This document shows positions 1 through 7,498 of a stretch of DNA of 64,000 nucleotides, piece by piece. Each line of letters begins with the position of its first letter. Position 1 is the first letter of the stretch. The position numbers and the translations under genes were made by a program. The notes below the pieces were generated by a model. The model was not told where the DNA came from, made no database searches, and saw only the letters and a list, made by a program, of their open reading frames with translations. Source of the DNA: Streptomyces sp. SAJ15 (lineage in GTDB: Bacteria; Actinomycetota; Actinomycetes; Streptomycetales; Streptomycetaceae); contig NZ_NISY01000020.1 of the NCBI RefSeq assembly GCF_007595705.1, positions 1 through 64,000 on the forward strand, written 5' to 3'.

Positions 1-91
1 ACACAGCTACGCTCGCGATCCCGGCATCCCGACAGGCACGGGCAACGCGGACAGCGATTTCGCCACGGTTGGCGATGAGCACCTTGCGCAC
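1..91 (-). CDS. acyl-CoA carboxylase biotin carboxylase (alpha) subunit, N-terminal fragment
   Basis: The minus strand reads a GTG start at 91 behind an AGGGAG ribosome site, then MRKVLIANRGEIAVRVAR, the N-terminal beta-alpha unit of biotin carboxylases and the start of their nucleotide-binding fold. Only about 30 residues are inside the window. In actinobacteria the alpha chain carries biotin carboxylase and often the biotin carrier domain, and it works with the carboxyltransferase beta subunit at 4484-6073 to make malonyl- or methylmalonyl-CoA. The family call is secure. Whether the protein carries the biotinyl lysine cannot be seen. Sequence 92-505 separates it from the divergent membrane-protein gene and should hold both promoters. 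Confidence 0.93.
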   Translation of the reverse strand, partial: MRKVLIANRGEIAVRVARACRDAGIASVAV

Positions 92-505
92 GATGGCTCC
101 CTCCTTGAAACAAGCTGAGTTTAGGTACTGGCGACACTGCCCGCCGAGGCGAGTCCGGGGGTGAGCTTGACCACACAGAGTGTGAAGGCGGCCCCCCGAA
201 GCTGGCGAAATCCTCTATCGCTCCACGGTACGCCGGGTTTTTCAGGCCCCCGTACGCCTTGCGGTGTGGCCTAAGTCTCCGATCGGGGCGTCGTGGGCAA
301 TCGGCGTTTCTTTGTTGAATTCCTACGAACGGCGGCCGGAAACTTTGCCGTGCCGGGCGCGTCGCCCCAGCGCGTCGCGGACCCCCCTATTGACCCCTTG
401 CAGACCCCTTGTCCCTGGGCTTACCCGTTAGTAGCGTTCCGGATGTCGCTCGTACCGGGGGTAACGGCCCGGGCGCCGGGGCGGCGACGGCGGGGAGCGG
501 AAGAG
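92..505. other. divergent intergenic region with an 11-bp direct repeat
   Basis: No coding sequence is convincing in this 414-bp gap. An in-frame extension of the downstream ORF back to 293 has no Shine-Dalgarno and reads as low-complexity sequence. At about 392-413 the string GACCCCTTG occurs twice, 11 bp apart, just after TTGACC at 390. That is helical phasing typical of an activator site, but no promoter could be fixed. Confidence 0.4.
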
Positions 506-973
506 GTGGGCGGGGTGGCACGCAGGCCGGTGGCCGCGGTGGCGGCGGTGGTGCTGATGGCCGAGGCGCTCGGCATAGCGCTGCTCAACTGGATCCTCGG
601 TCTGATGGTGGACCGGCAGAAGATGTCCATGGGTGGCATGGATCCTGACGCCATGTCGACCGGCACCTGGGTGATGGGCGGGCTCTTCGGGCTCTATCTG
701 CTCTTCTGCGGGGTGGCCCTGCTGCGCACCGCCCTGCGCGACCGCGGTCCGGGGCGCCTCGCCCGGATCGCGCTCATCAGCTGCGCGGTGGTGCACGGCG
801 TGTTGGGCGCGCTGACCGTGGGCCTGGTCGGCTGGACGGCCTTCGCGTACCTGATGGTGGTGCTCGGCCTGATCGTGCTCACCCTGCTGGCCTACGACGA
901 GCGGCGCGAGCCCGGGACCGCCGCCCAGGACGTCCCGGCACCCCCCGGCGATCCGGGCCCCGAGCCCGTGTAG
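506..973 (+). CDS. small four-helix membrane protein, unknown function
   Basis: A protein of about 155 residues with four hydrophobic segments (roughly residues 8-33, 52-72, 85-105 and 108-130) and a short charged Pro/Gly-rich cytoplasmic tail. The loop between helices 1 and 2 is Met-rich (DRQKMSMGGMDPDAM). GTG at 506 is preceded by GGGGAG at 8 nt; GTG at 515, behind GAGGTGG, is an equally possible start. It is divergent from the carboxylase alpha subunit and convergent with the ArsR regulator, whose stop lies 8 bp past its own. I do not recognise a characterised family. The Met-rich loop could suggest metal contact but proves nothing. Confidence 0.75.
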   Translation: MGGVARRPVAAVAAVVLMAEALGIALLNWILGLMVDRQKMSMGGMDPDAMSTGTWVMGGLFGLYLLFCGVALLRTALRDRGPGRLARIALISCAVVHGVLGALTVGLVGWTAFAYLMVVLGLIVLTLLAYDERREPGTAAQDVPAPPGDPGPEPV

Positions 974-980
974 CCGGGGG

Positions 981-1325
981 CTACCGGTCGGCCGGCGGGT
1001 CCGCGGGAGGCTCGGCGAGGTTCTGTGCCACCAGGTCCAGCAGCCCGGGGAAGCGCGCGTCCAGCTCCGCCCGGCGCAGCGTCGCCATCCGGCTGTTGCC
1101 CCGGTCGACCTGGCGGATCAGGCCCGCCTCGCGCAGCACCCGGAAGTGGTGGGTGCGGGTGGACTTGGAGATGGGCAACCCGAACGAGGAGCAGTGCCGG
1201 GCGGTCTCCGGCGGCTCGGCGAGCAGCGCCGAGACGATCTCGTACCGCAGCGGGTCGGCCAGCGCGCCGAGGACCGCGCGCAGCTCCATCTCGCCCGGGG
1301 CCGGATGGCCGTCCGCGTCAGGCAT
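981..1325 (-). CDS. ArsR-family winged-helix transcriptional regulator
   Basis: A 114-residue protein made almost entirely of one winged helix. LRAVLGALADPLRYEIVSAL is the typical N-terminal helix pair, followed by the recognition region KSTRTHHFRVLREAGLI and a basic wing (DRGNSRMATLRR). The start overlaps the last 8 bp of maf, so translation is probably coupled. No CxC metal site of the classical ArsR/SmtB type is present. The single Cys near residue 44 (RHCSSFG) is not a known sensor arrangement, so the ligand is unknown. It belongs to the common HTH_20/HTH_5 group that acts as a small-molecule-responsive repressor. Its target is not evident; autoregulation from a maf promoter is possible. 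Confidence 0.88.
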   Translation of the reverse strand: MPDADGHPAPGEMELRAVLGALADPLRYEIVSALLAEPPETARHCSSFGLPISKSTRTHHFRVLREAGLIRQVDRGNSRMATLRRAELDARFPGLLDLVAQNLAEPPADPPADR

Positions 1326-1947
1326 CGCCGTCGCCGCCGGCGGCGGTCCACAGCTCGGTGATGGCCACGTCCACCTCGGCGAGCAGTCGGCGCAGCAGCG
1401 GCAGGGACAGGCCGATCACATTGCCCGGATCGCCGTCGATGCCGTCGATGAACGGCGCCGACCGGCCGTCGAGGGTGAAGGCGCCGGCGACGTACAGCGG
1501 TTCGCCGCTGGCCACGTACGCCGCGACCTCGGCGTCGCTGGGCTCGCCGAAGCGGACCGTGGTGGAGGCCGTGGCCGAGGTGCGCCGGCCGTTCGCGGTG
1601 TCGATCACGCAGTGCCCGGTGCGCAGCACCCCGGCGCGGCCGCGCATCGCCTTCCAGCGGGCGGTGGCCTCCTCAGCGTCGGCGGGCTTCCCGAGCGCCT
1701 CGCCGTCCAGCTCCAGCACGGAGTCGCAGCCGATGACGAGGGCGTCGGTGGCCTCCGGGCGGGCCGCCACCGCGTCCGCCTTGGCCTCGGCCAGCAGCCG
1801 GGCCAGCTCGGCGGGCGAGCCGGCGGTGACGGCGTCCTCGTCCACCCCGCTGACGATCACCTCGGGGGCCAGCCCCGCCTGGCGCAACAGCCCCAGCCGG
1901 GCGGGGGAGGCGGAGGCGAGGACGAGGCGGCGGCGTGGCTCAGTCAT
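1318..1947 (-). CDS. maf: Maf/YhdE-family nucleoside triphosphate pyrophosphatase
   Basis: A protein of 209 residues, the usual Maf length. It opens with LVLASASPARLGLLRQAG, the SxSxRR-like phosphate-binding loop, has the conserved SGVDEDAV near residue 33, GCDSVLELDG in the middle and a GDPGNVIGLSLP C-terminal segment. Maf proteins hydrolyse non-canonical or methylated nucleoside triphosphates (dTTP/UTP class) to monophosphate and pyrophosphate, as house-cleaning enzymes linked to septum control. It is first in a two-gene unit with the overlapping ArsR gene. In Streptomyces maf commonly sits by the propionyl-CoA carboxylase genes, as here, though in this window a penicillin-binding protein gene lies in between. 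Confidence 0.95.
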   Translation of the reverse strand: MTEPRRRLVLASASPARLGLLRQAGLAPEVIVSGVDEDAVTAGSPAELARLLAEAKADAVAARPEATDALVIGCDSVLELDGEALGKPADAEEATARWKAMRGRAGVLRTGHCVIDTANGRRTSATASTTVRFGEPSDAEVAAYVASGEPLYVAGAFTLDGRSAPFIDGIDGDPGNVIGLSLPLLRRLLAEVDVAITELWTAAGGDGDA

Positions 1948-2284
1948 GCGCTCCAGCGTAGAGAACCCGCGCGCCCTCCGGGGACGGCGGCCGCCCGGAG
2001 CGCGGCCTGAGCGGCGCTCGGGGGCCGTACGACCGGCCCTCGGCCCACCCCGGCCCGCCCTCGGATCCGGCTTGAGCGGCGCCGGGCCCGTCCGTCGCGC
2101 GCCGCTCCCGGACTCGACCGCGCCCCGAGCGACGGATGCCGGGGGAGGGGCCGCCCGCCGGCCGTCGAGCCGCTGTCGACCGTCACGGGGGCGCGATCTG
2201 AGGGCCGGGGCAGGGAGCCTTACGGGCAGGCCCGTGCGGCTCCCTCGGGCCGTCGACGCGCCGTGCGCCGCGGGGGAGACGCGA
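1948..2284. other. non-coding GC-rich gap upstream of maf
   Basis: About 340 bp with no ORF showing plausible composition. An 80-codon minus-strand frame overlapping the maf start has no ribosome site. The region should contain the maf promoter (minus) and the 3' trailer of the PBP transcript. No clear promoter was found. Confidence 0.4.
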
Positions 2285-2321
2285 ACGGGCCCGGACGCCG
2301 CATACCGGCGTCCGGGCCCGT
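2285..2321. terminator. 15-bp stem terminator after the PBP gene
   Basis: ACGGGCCCGGACGCC at 2285-2299 pairs perfectly with 2307-2321 around a 7-nt loop. It lies 40 bp past the stop codon of the minus-strand PBP gene, so it is the likely transcription end of that unit. There is no U-tract, as is usual in Streptomyces. Confidence 0.75.
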
Positions 2322-2360
2322 GTCGCTCAGGCTCCGGTCGTCATCCCCGTGCCGACGGGG

Positions 2361-3830
2361 TCACTTCTTCGACTTGAGGACGGCCTCCATGACCTTCTTG
2401 GCGATCGGGCCGGCGAGGCCGCCGCCGGAGATCTGGTCGCGGGGGATGCTGTTCTCCGGGTCGATCATCACCGCGACGGCGACCGGGGAGCCGTCGCCCT
2501 GCTTGGCGTAGGAGATGAACCAGGCCAGCGGCGGGATCTCGTTGTCGATGCCGCGCTGGGCGGTGCCGGTCTTGGCGCCGACGGTCACCCCGGCGATGCG
2601 GCCGGGCTTGCCGGTGCCCTTCTCCGCGGTGTCCTCCATCATCTCCTGGATCTTCTTGGCGGTGTCCTCGGAGACGGCCTCGGACATGACCTCCGGCTCG
2701 TGCTCCTCGATGGGGTCGAGGTCGGCGCCGCGCACCTGCTCGACCATGTACGGCTTCATCAGCGTGCCGTCGTTGGCGATCGCGGCGGTCATCATCACGA
2801 TCTGCAGCGGGGTGGCGCGGACGCTGGACTGGCCGATGCCGGACATCGCGGTCTGCGGGCGGTCCATCTCCTTGGGGAAGACGCTCTCCACGGCGCGGGT
2901 CGGGGTGTCGACCTTGGGGTTGTTGAAGCCGAACTTCTCCGCCGTCTCGCGCATCTTGTCCTTGCCGAGATCGGCGCTGACCTTGCCGTAGACGTTGTTG
3001 CAGGAGTGCTGCATGGCCACGTTGAGCGAGGCGTTCTTGCAGGGCGCGGTCGGGCTGTGGTTGGGCAGGACCCGGTTGGTGTCCGGCATGGTCCACGGGT
3101 CGGGGGAGTCCGTGGGGGCGTTGACGTCGGAGTACTTCCCGTGCTCCAGGGCGGCGGCCGCGGTGATGACCTTGAAGGTGGAGCCGGGGGCGTAGGTCTC
3201 CTTCAGCGCCCGGTTGACCATCGGCTTGCGCTTGTCCTTCTGGAGCTTGTTCCAGGCCTCGGCGTCCTTGTTGGAGCTGCCCGCGAAGACCGAGGGGTCG
3301 TACGAGGGGGTGCTGGCCAGCGCCAGGATCTTGCCGGTGCTCGGCTCGATGGCGACGACGGCGCCGACCTTGTCGCCCAGGCCCTTGTAGGCGGCCTTCT
3401 GCGCCTCGGGGTTGATGGTGGTGACGACGTCGCCGCCCTGCCGCTTCTTCCCGGTGAACATGTCGACGGTGTTCTGCAGGAACAGCCGGTCGTCGGTGCC
3501 GCTGAGCAGCTTGTTGTTGAGCGCTTCCAGGTGGGTGTAGCCGTAGGTCTGGGAGGAGTAGCCGGTGACCGGGGCGTACATCGGGCCGTTCTTGAAGACG
3601 CGCTTGTACTTGAAGTCGGAGTTCTCCACCGCGACCGAGCCGGTGATCGGGTTGCCGCCGACGATGATGTTGCCGCGTGGATGGGCGAACGCCTCGATCT
3701 TCACGCGATCGTTCTCCTCGTGGGTCTGGAGCTCCTCGGCGCGCTTGAAGCCCAGGTTGTTGGCCTGGAGGAGGAGCGCGAGGATCAGCAGGCCGCTGAA
3801 GATGGCGATATGGCGGATGGGCCTGTTCAT
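2361..3830 (-). CDS. class B penicillin-binding protein (PbpA/PBP2-like D,D-transpeptidase)
   Basis: A 489-residue protein with one N-terminal membrane anchor (MNRPIRHIAIFSGLLILALLL) and a periplasmic-side body. The three catalytic motifs of acyl-serine transpeptidases are all present: GSTFK near residue 215, SCNN near 275 and KTGTAQ near 418. It cross-links peptidoglycan stem peptides. N-terminal sequence and length match the PbpA group that normally sits beside rodA/ftsW and pknAB, but no SEDS gene is near here, so this is probably a paralogue. A GGGGGAG ribosome site precedes ATG 3830. It lies downstream, on the same strand, of a 42-residue membrane protein and is followed by a strong hairpin. 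Confidence 0.93.
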   Translation of the reverse strand: MNRPIRHIAIFSGLLILALLLQANNLGFKRAEELQTHEENDRVKIEAFAHPRGNIIVGGNPITGSVAVENSDFKYKRVFKNGPMYAPVTGYSSQTYGYTHLEALNNKLLSGTDDRLFLQNTVDMFTGKKRQGGDVVTTINPEAQKAAYKGLGDKVGAVVAIEPSTGKILALASTPSYDPSVFAGSSNKDAEAWNKLQKDKRKPMVNRALKETYAPGSTFKVITAAAALEHGKYSDVNAPTDSPDPWTMPDTNRVLPNHSPTAPCKNASLNVAMQHSCNNVYGKVSADLGKDKMRETAEKFGFNNPKVDTPTRAVESVFPKEMDRPQTAMSGIGQSSVRATPLQIVMMTAAIANDGTLMKPYMVEQVRGADLDPIEEHEPEVMSEAVSEDTAKKIQEMMEDTAEKGTGKPGRIAGVTVGAKTGTAQRGIDNEIPPLAWFISYAKQGDGSPVAVAVMIDPENSIPRDQISGGGLAGPIAKKVMEAVLKSKK

Positions 3831-3869
3831 CGGTTGGTGGCTCCCCCTGGTGCCCGGCTGTGGCTGTTG

Positions 3870-3937
3870 ATCTTCTTATGAAGATGCGAAAGCGGCCGCG
3901 CCGGTTGCCTCGGGCGATACACCGGTCGCCTCGGGCG
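3870..3937. promoter_or_regulatory. inverted and direct repeats upstream of the PBP gene
   Basis: ATCTTC-TTAT-GAAGAT at 3870-3885 is a perfect inverted repeat 40 bp upstream of the PBP start. Next to it the 17-bp sequence CCGGTYGCCTCGGGCGA occurs twice, 20 bp apart (about 3900-3937). Operator or promoter function is inferred from position only. Confidence 0.4.
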
Positions 3938-3966
3938 AGGCACGGTCGACTCGGCGGGGGATCGTC

Positions 3967-4095
3967 TCAGGCGAGGCAGAGGAAGATCAGGGTGACGGCC
4001 ATGGCGATCGCCAGGACGGTGCGCGCGCGGCGGAGCATCGCCTGCGCCTGGCGCAGCTCCTCGGGCGGCTCATTCAGCGGATCGGACCACAGCAT
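3967..4095 (-). CDS. 42-residue single-pass membrane protein
   Basis: This short ORF reads MLWSDPLNEPPEELRQAQ, a basic stretch MLRRARTVL, then a hydrophobic segment AIAMAVTLIFLCLA that ends at the stop. The layout is an acidic, proline-containing soluble head, positively charged residues, and a C-terminal membrane helix, typical of small tail-anchored proteins. AGGA lies 7 nt before ATG 4095. It lies between accE (upstream, minus) and the PBP gene (downstream, minus), directly after a 34-bp palindrome. I do not recognise the family. I recall that a small hypothetical gene often follows accE in Streptomyces, which would support it being real, but I could not check. Confidence 0.6.
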   Translation of the reverse strand: MLWSDPLNEPPEELRQAQAMLRRARTVLAIAMAVTLIFLCLA

Positions 4096-4120
4096 GGAAC
4101 GATCCTGCGCGCGGAACGGC

Positions 4121-4154
4121 CATGGCGCCTGAGTACGCGTACTCAGGCGCCATG
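4121..4154. repeat. perfect 34-bp palindrome between accE and the small membrane protein gene
   Basis: CATGGCGCCTGAGTACG at 4121-4137 is followed immediately by its exact reverse complement. It begins 26 bp upstream of the small gene's start. The TGAGTACGCGTACTCA core has the two-fold symmetry of a dimeric repressor operator. As RNA it would form a 15-bp or longer stem and could also end the carboxylase transcript. Confidence 0.6.
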
Positions 4155-4188
4155 AAGCGGAGGCCCCAAAACCGGAGGCACCGGAACC

Positions 4189-4240
4189 GGAGGAGCGGCG
4201 AGAGCCCCGCGGTAGACACCGCGCGAGGGTCGCCGCTCCA
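4189..4240 (-). terminator. probable terminator hairpin after accE
   Basis: GGAGCGGCGA and TCGCCGCTCC pair across about 28 nt that contain a second nested stem, CGCGGT-AGAC-ACCGCG. The structure lies just past the accE stop on the minus strand. Confidence 0.55.
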
Positions 4241-4254
4241 GCGGTTCACGCAGC

Positions 4255-4461
4255 TCAGGCCGGCCAGTAGGTGGTGCGCCAGGCATTCGGGCCGGGGTGC
4301 GGCCGGCGCCGTCCCGGAATGGTGCGGGCGGGGTCGGCCCACTCCTGCGGCAGACCCTGGCCCGGCGCGGCGGCCGCCGCGGCCGCCGCGCGGGCCTGGA
4401 CCACCGCGAGTGCGGCTGCCAACTCCTCGGGGGTCGGGTTGCCCCGGATTACCTTGATCAT
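4255..4461 (-). CDS. accE: acyl-CoA carboxylase epsilon subunit
   Basis: A 68-residue protein beginning MIKVIRGNPTPEELAAALAVV, the signature of the AccE/PccE family, then an Ala/Gln-rich stretch and a C-terminal WxxP segment (GPNAWRTTYWPA). These small actinobacterial subunits bind the carboxyltransferase and strongly stimulate carboxylation. It starts 22 bp after the beta-subunit stop, so the two are co-transcribed and made in stoichiometric amounts. The family is well recognised by this N-terminal motif and by position. Confidence 0.93.
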   Translation of the reverse strand: MIKVIRGNPTPEELAAALAVVQARAAAAAAAAPGQGLPQEWADPARTIPGRRRPHPGPNAWRTTYWPA

Positions 4462-4483
4462 GGAAACAGCCCCTTCCTGACGC

Positions 4484-6073
4484 CTAGAGCGGGATGTTGC
4501 CGTGCTTCTTCGGGGGCAGGGACTCGCGCTTGTTCCGCAGGGTGCGCAGTCCGCGGACGATGTGGCGCCGGGTGTCCGACGGCATGATCACGGCGTCCAC
4601 GTACCCGCGCTCGGCCGCGATGTACGGGTTGAGCAGCGCGTCCTCGTACTCGGTGATCAGCTGGGCGCGGGTGGCCTCGGGGTCCTCGGCCTCGGCGATG
4701 GCCCGCCGGTGCAGGATGTTCACGGCGCCCTGGGCGCCCATGACCGCGATCTGGGCGGTCGGCCAGGCCAGGTTGAGGTCGGCGCCCAGGTGCTTGGAGC
4801 CCATGACGTCGTAGGCGCCGCCGAACGCCTTGCGGGTGATGACGGTGATCAGCGGGACGGTGGCCTCGGCGTAGGCGTAGATCAGCTTGGCGCCGCGCCG
4901 GATGATGCCGCCGTACTCCTGGTCGGTGCCGGGCAGGAAGCCGGGCACGTCCACGAAGGTGATGACCGGGACGTTGAAGGCGTCGCAGGTCCGCACGAAG
5001 CGGGCGGCCTTCTCCGAGGCGTCGATGTCCAGACAGCCGGCGAACTGCATGGGCTGGTTGGCGACGATGCCGACCGGGTGGCCCTCGACCCGCCCGAAGC
5101 CGGTGATGATGTTCGGCGCGAACAGCGGCTGGGTCTCCAGGAACTCCGCGTCGTCCAGCACGTGCTCGATGGCCTTGTGCATGTCGTACGGCTGGTTCGC
5201 CGAGTCCGGGATGAGGGTGTCGAGCTCGCTGTCCTCGTCGGTGACGTCCAGGTCGGCCTGGTCGGGGAAGGCCGGCGGCTCGGAGAGGTTGTTGGACGGG
5301 AGGTACGACAGCAGCGCCTTGACGTACTCGATGGCGTCCTTCTCGTCACCGCCCATGTAGTGGGCGACGCCGGAGGTGGTGTTGTGGGTGCGGGCGCCGC
5401 CGAGCGCCTCGAAGCCCACGTCCTCACCGGTGACGGTCTTGATCACGTCCGGCCCGGTGATGAACATGTGCGAGGTCTGGTCGACCATCACGGTGAAGTC
5501 GGTGATCGCCGGGGAGTAGACCGCGCCGCCCGCGCAGGGGCCGACGATCAGGCTGATCTGCGGGATCACGCCGGAGGCGTGCACATTGCGGCGGAAGATC
5601 TCGGCGAACAGCCCGAGCGCGACCACGCCCTCCTGGATCCGGGCGCCGCCGCCGTCGTTGATGCCGATGATGGGGCAGCCCGTCTTCAGGGCGAAGTCCA
5701 TCACCTTGACGATCTTCTCGCCGTACACCTCGCCGAGCGAGCCGCCGAAGATGGTGAAGTCCTGGGAGTACACGCAGACCGGGCGGCCGTCGACCGTGCC
5801 GTAGCCGGTGACGACGCCGTCGCCGTACGGCCGGTTCTTCTCGATGCCGAAGGCGGTCGAGCGGTGCCGGGCGAACTCGTCGAGCTCCGTGAAGGAGCCC
5901 TCGTCGAGGAGCAGGTCGATGCGTTCGCGCGCGGTCAGCTTGCCCTTCGCGTGCTGCTTCTCCACCGCCCGCGCGGACCCGGCGTGAGTGGCTTCATCGA
6001 TGCGACGCTGCAGATCCGCGAGCTTGCCCGCGGTGGTGTGGATGTCGACTTCCGACTCGGACATCTCAGACAT
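4484..6073 (-). CDS. pccB: propionyl-CoA carboxylase beta subunit (carboxyltransferase)
   Basis: A 529-residue biotin-dependent carboxyltransferase with two crotonase-type halves. The N half includes GDGVVTGYGTVDGRPV, FTIFGGSLGE and GGGARIQEGV; the C half includes DVPGFLPGT, RKAFGGAYDVMGS and QGAVNILHRR. Counting from the C-terminus puts Asp in GGAYDVMG at residue 422, the position known to favour propionyl-CoA over acetyl-CoA in Streptomyces PccB. It transfers CO2 from carboxybiotin to the acyl-CoA, giving methylmalonyl-CoA for odd-chain metabolism and polyketides. ATG 6073 is the first start; MSEMSESE offers an alternative Met at residue 4. It forms an operon with accE and is divergent from birA, whose product attaches biotin to the alpha subunit. 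Confidence 0.96.
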   Translation of the reverse strand: MSEMSESEVDIHTTAGKLADLQRRIDEATHAGSARAVEKQHAKGKLTARERIDLLLDEGSFTELDEFARHRSTAFGIEKNRPYGDGVVTGYGTVDGRPVCVYSQDFTIFGGSLGEVYGEKIVKVMDFALKTGCPIIGINDGGGARIQEGVVALGLFAEIFRRNVHASGVIPQISLIVGPCAGGAVYSPAITDFTVMVDQTSHMFITGPDVIKTVTGEDVGFEALGGARTHNTTSGVAHYMGGDEKDAIEYVKALLSYLPSNNLSEPPAFPDQADLDVTDEDSELDTLIPDSANQPYDMHKAIEHVLDDAEFLETQPLFAPNIITGFGRVEGHPVGIVANQPMQFAGCLDIDASEKAARFVRTCDAFNVPVITFVDVPGFLPGTDQEYGGIIRRGAKLIYAYAEATVPLITVITRKAFGGAYDVMGSKHLGADLNLAWPTAQIAVMGAQGAVNILHRRAIAEAEDPEATRAQLITEYEDALLNPYIAAERGYVDAVIMPSDTRRHIVRGLRTLRNKRESLPPKKHGNIPL

Positions 6074-6108
6074 CGGTGTGCGGCTCCTGCTCGTCCTCGG
6101 GGCGTACT

Positions 6109-6144
6109 GGGACTCAAGGGACTCAAGGGAGTCAAGTGGCTGAA
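6109..6144. repeat. tandem 9-bp repeats between pccB and birA
   Basis: GGGACTCAA occurs at 6109-6117 and 6118-6126, then GGGAGTCAA at 6127-6135 and a decayed fourth unit GTGGCTGAA at 6136-6144. The array sits 36 bp upstream of the pccB start in the divergent promoter region. A regulatory role is inferred. Confidence 0.6.
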
Positions 6145-6298
6145 GAGGGATCTACTGACTCGGAGTGTCTGCGGCCTTTGAGGGGGTCTTAGGGGTATTC
6201 GAGAGGTGGTAGGTGGGCTACCGGCTCGTAGCGTATCGGCGGGACTGCGGTGTGGCACTGCGTCGTTGGCCACACCCTCTGAGCCTAGGCTGGCCCGT

Positions 6299-7156
6299 AT
6301 GAGCCCTTCTGACACCTCTGGCAGTCGATGGAATGACCTTGACCGGCCACCGCTGAACGCCGCCGCGCTGCGCCGGGCGCTGGTCCGGCCCGACGGGCTG
6401 TGGAGCGAGATCGATGTGGTGGAGTCGACCGGCTCCACCAACACCGACCTGGTGGAGCGGGCGGCGCGGGGCGCCACGGACGGCACCGTGCTGGTCGCCG
6501 AGCGGCAGACCGCCGGCCGGGGACGGCTGGAGCGCAGCTGGACGGCGCCCGCCAGGTCCGGCCTGTTCTTCTCGGTCCTGGTGCGGCCGGGGGACGGGGT
6601 GCCCAGCGAGCACTGGAGCTGGCTGCCGCTGCTGACCGGGGTGGCGACGGCGGCCGCGCTGTCCGCCACGGCGAACGTGGACACGGCACTGAAGTGGCCC
6701 AACGACCTGCTGGTGACCGTGGCCGGCGAGGAGCGCAAGGCCGCCGGGATCCTGGCCGAGCGGTACGGGGACGCGGTCGTGGTCGGCGTCGGGCTCAACG
6801 TCTCACTGCGCGAGGACGAGCTGCCGGTGCCCACCGCCGGCTCGCTGGCGCTGGCCGGCGCCTCGGTGCTGGACCGCGAGACGCTGCTGCGGGCGGTGCT
6901 GCGCTCCTTCGAGGAGTGGTACGGGCGCTGGCGCGCGGCCGGCGGCGACCCGGCGGCCAGCGGGCTCCAGGAGGCGTACGCGTCCGGCTGCGCCACGCTC
7001 GGCCGGACCGTGCGCGCGGAGCTGCCGGGCGGACGGGACCTGGTCGGCGAGGCGGTCGCGGTGGACGGCGAGGGGCGGCTGGTGCTGGCGACCGGCGACG
7101 GCGTGCAGGAACCGGTGGCGGCCGGCGACATCGTGCACCTGCGGCCCGCGAGCTGA
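6299..7156 (+). CDS. birA: biotin-[acetyl-CoA-carboxylase] ligase
   Basis: A 285-residue class I biotin protein ligase (no N-terminal HTH). It shows GSTNTDLVERA, the adenylate loop GRGRLERSW, KWPNDLLV with the catalytic lysine, and a C-terminal SH3-like domain ending in the DIVHLRP segment. It forms biotinyl-AMP and transfers biotin to carrier lysines on acyl-CoA carboxylase alpha subunits. ATG 6299 has no Shine-Dalgarno. TAGGCT at 6286-6291 ends 7 nt before it, so the mRNA is probably leaderless. The longer upstream frame (to 6206) is not needed. Without an HTH it should not repress biotin genes. Confidence 0.95.
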   Translation: MSPSDTSGSRWNDLDRPPLNAAALRRALVRPDGLWSEIDVVESTGSTNTDLVERAARGATDGTVLVAERQTAGRGRLERSWTAPARSGLFFSVLVRPGDGVPSEHWSWLPLLTGVATAAALSATANVDTALKWPNDLLVTVAGEERKAAGILAERYGDAVVVGVGLNVSLREDELPVPTAGSLALAGASVLDRETLLRAVLRSFEEWYGRWRAAGGDPAASGLQEAYASGCATLGRTVRAELPGGRDLVGEAVAVDGEGRLVLATGDGVQEPVAAGDIVHLRPAS

Positions 7157-7498
7157 CGCGCGCCGACGCATACGCCCGCGGCCACGCCCGGTGGTGCCCG
7201 ACGCGTGCGCCCGCGCCCCGAGACCCGATGCGCGGGGGTGGCGCGTGCACCGGCGTTCTCCGAGCCGGCGTGGGGCCATGGTCGCACCGGCGTCCTGCAA
7301 CCTAACGCGGGATGACACCGCGGCGTCACGCGACGTAAGAGTGAGCTAGGGCACACCTGACGTATCGTTGAGGCGGTCCGTCCAGCTCGGAACCGCGGTG
7401 GACGAGGCTGTGGAACGCCTCCGGCGCGGGACCGGGCCGGAGCAGGACAGAAAGAGAAGCGGCAGGGCAGTGCGCAGGGATCGGACAGGGGGCGGGCG
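7157..7498. other. promoter-containing gap before the cyclase gene
   Basis: A 342-bp region without a credible gene. AT-richer sequence around 7300-7375 (GTAAGAGTGAGCTAGG, CGTATCGTTGAG) is the likely promoter zone for the adenylate cyclase, implying a 5' leader of over 100 nt. No riboswitch was recognised. Confidence 0.35.

Noticed and set aside
1944..2186. 80-codon minus-strand ORF overlapping the maf start
   Set aside because: No ribosome site and Arg/Gly/Ser composition of random GC-rich sequence.
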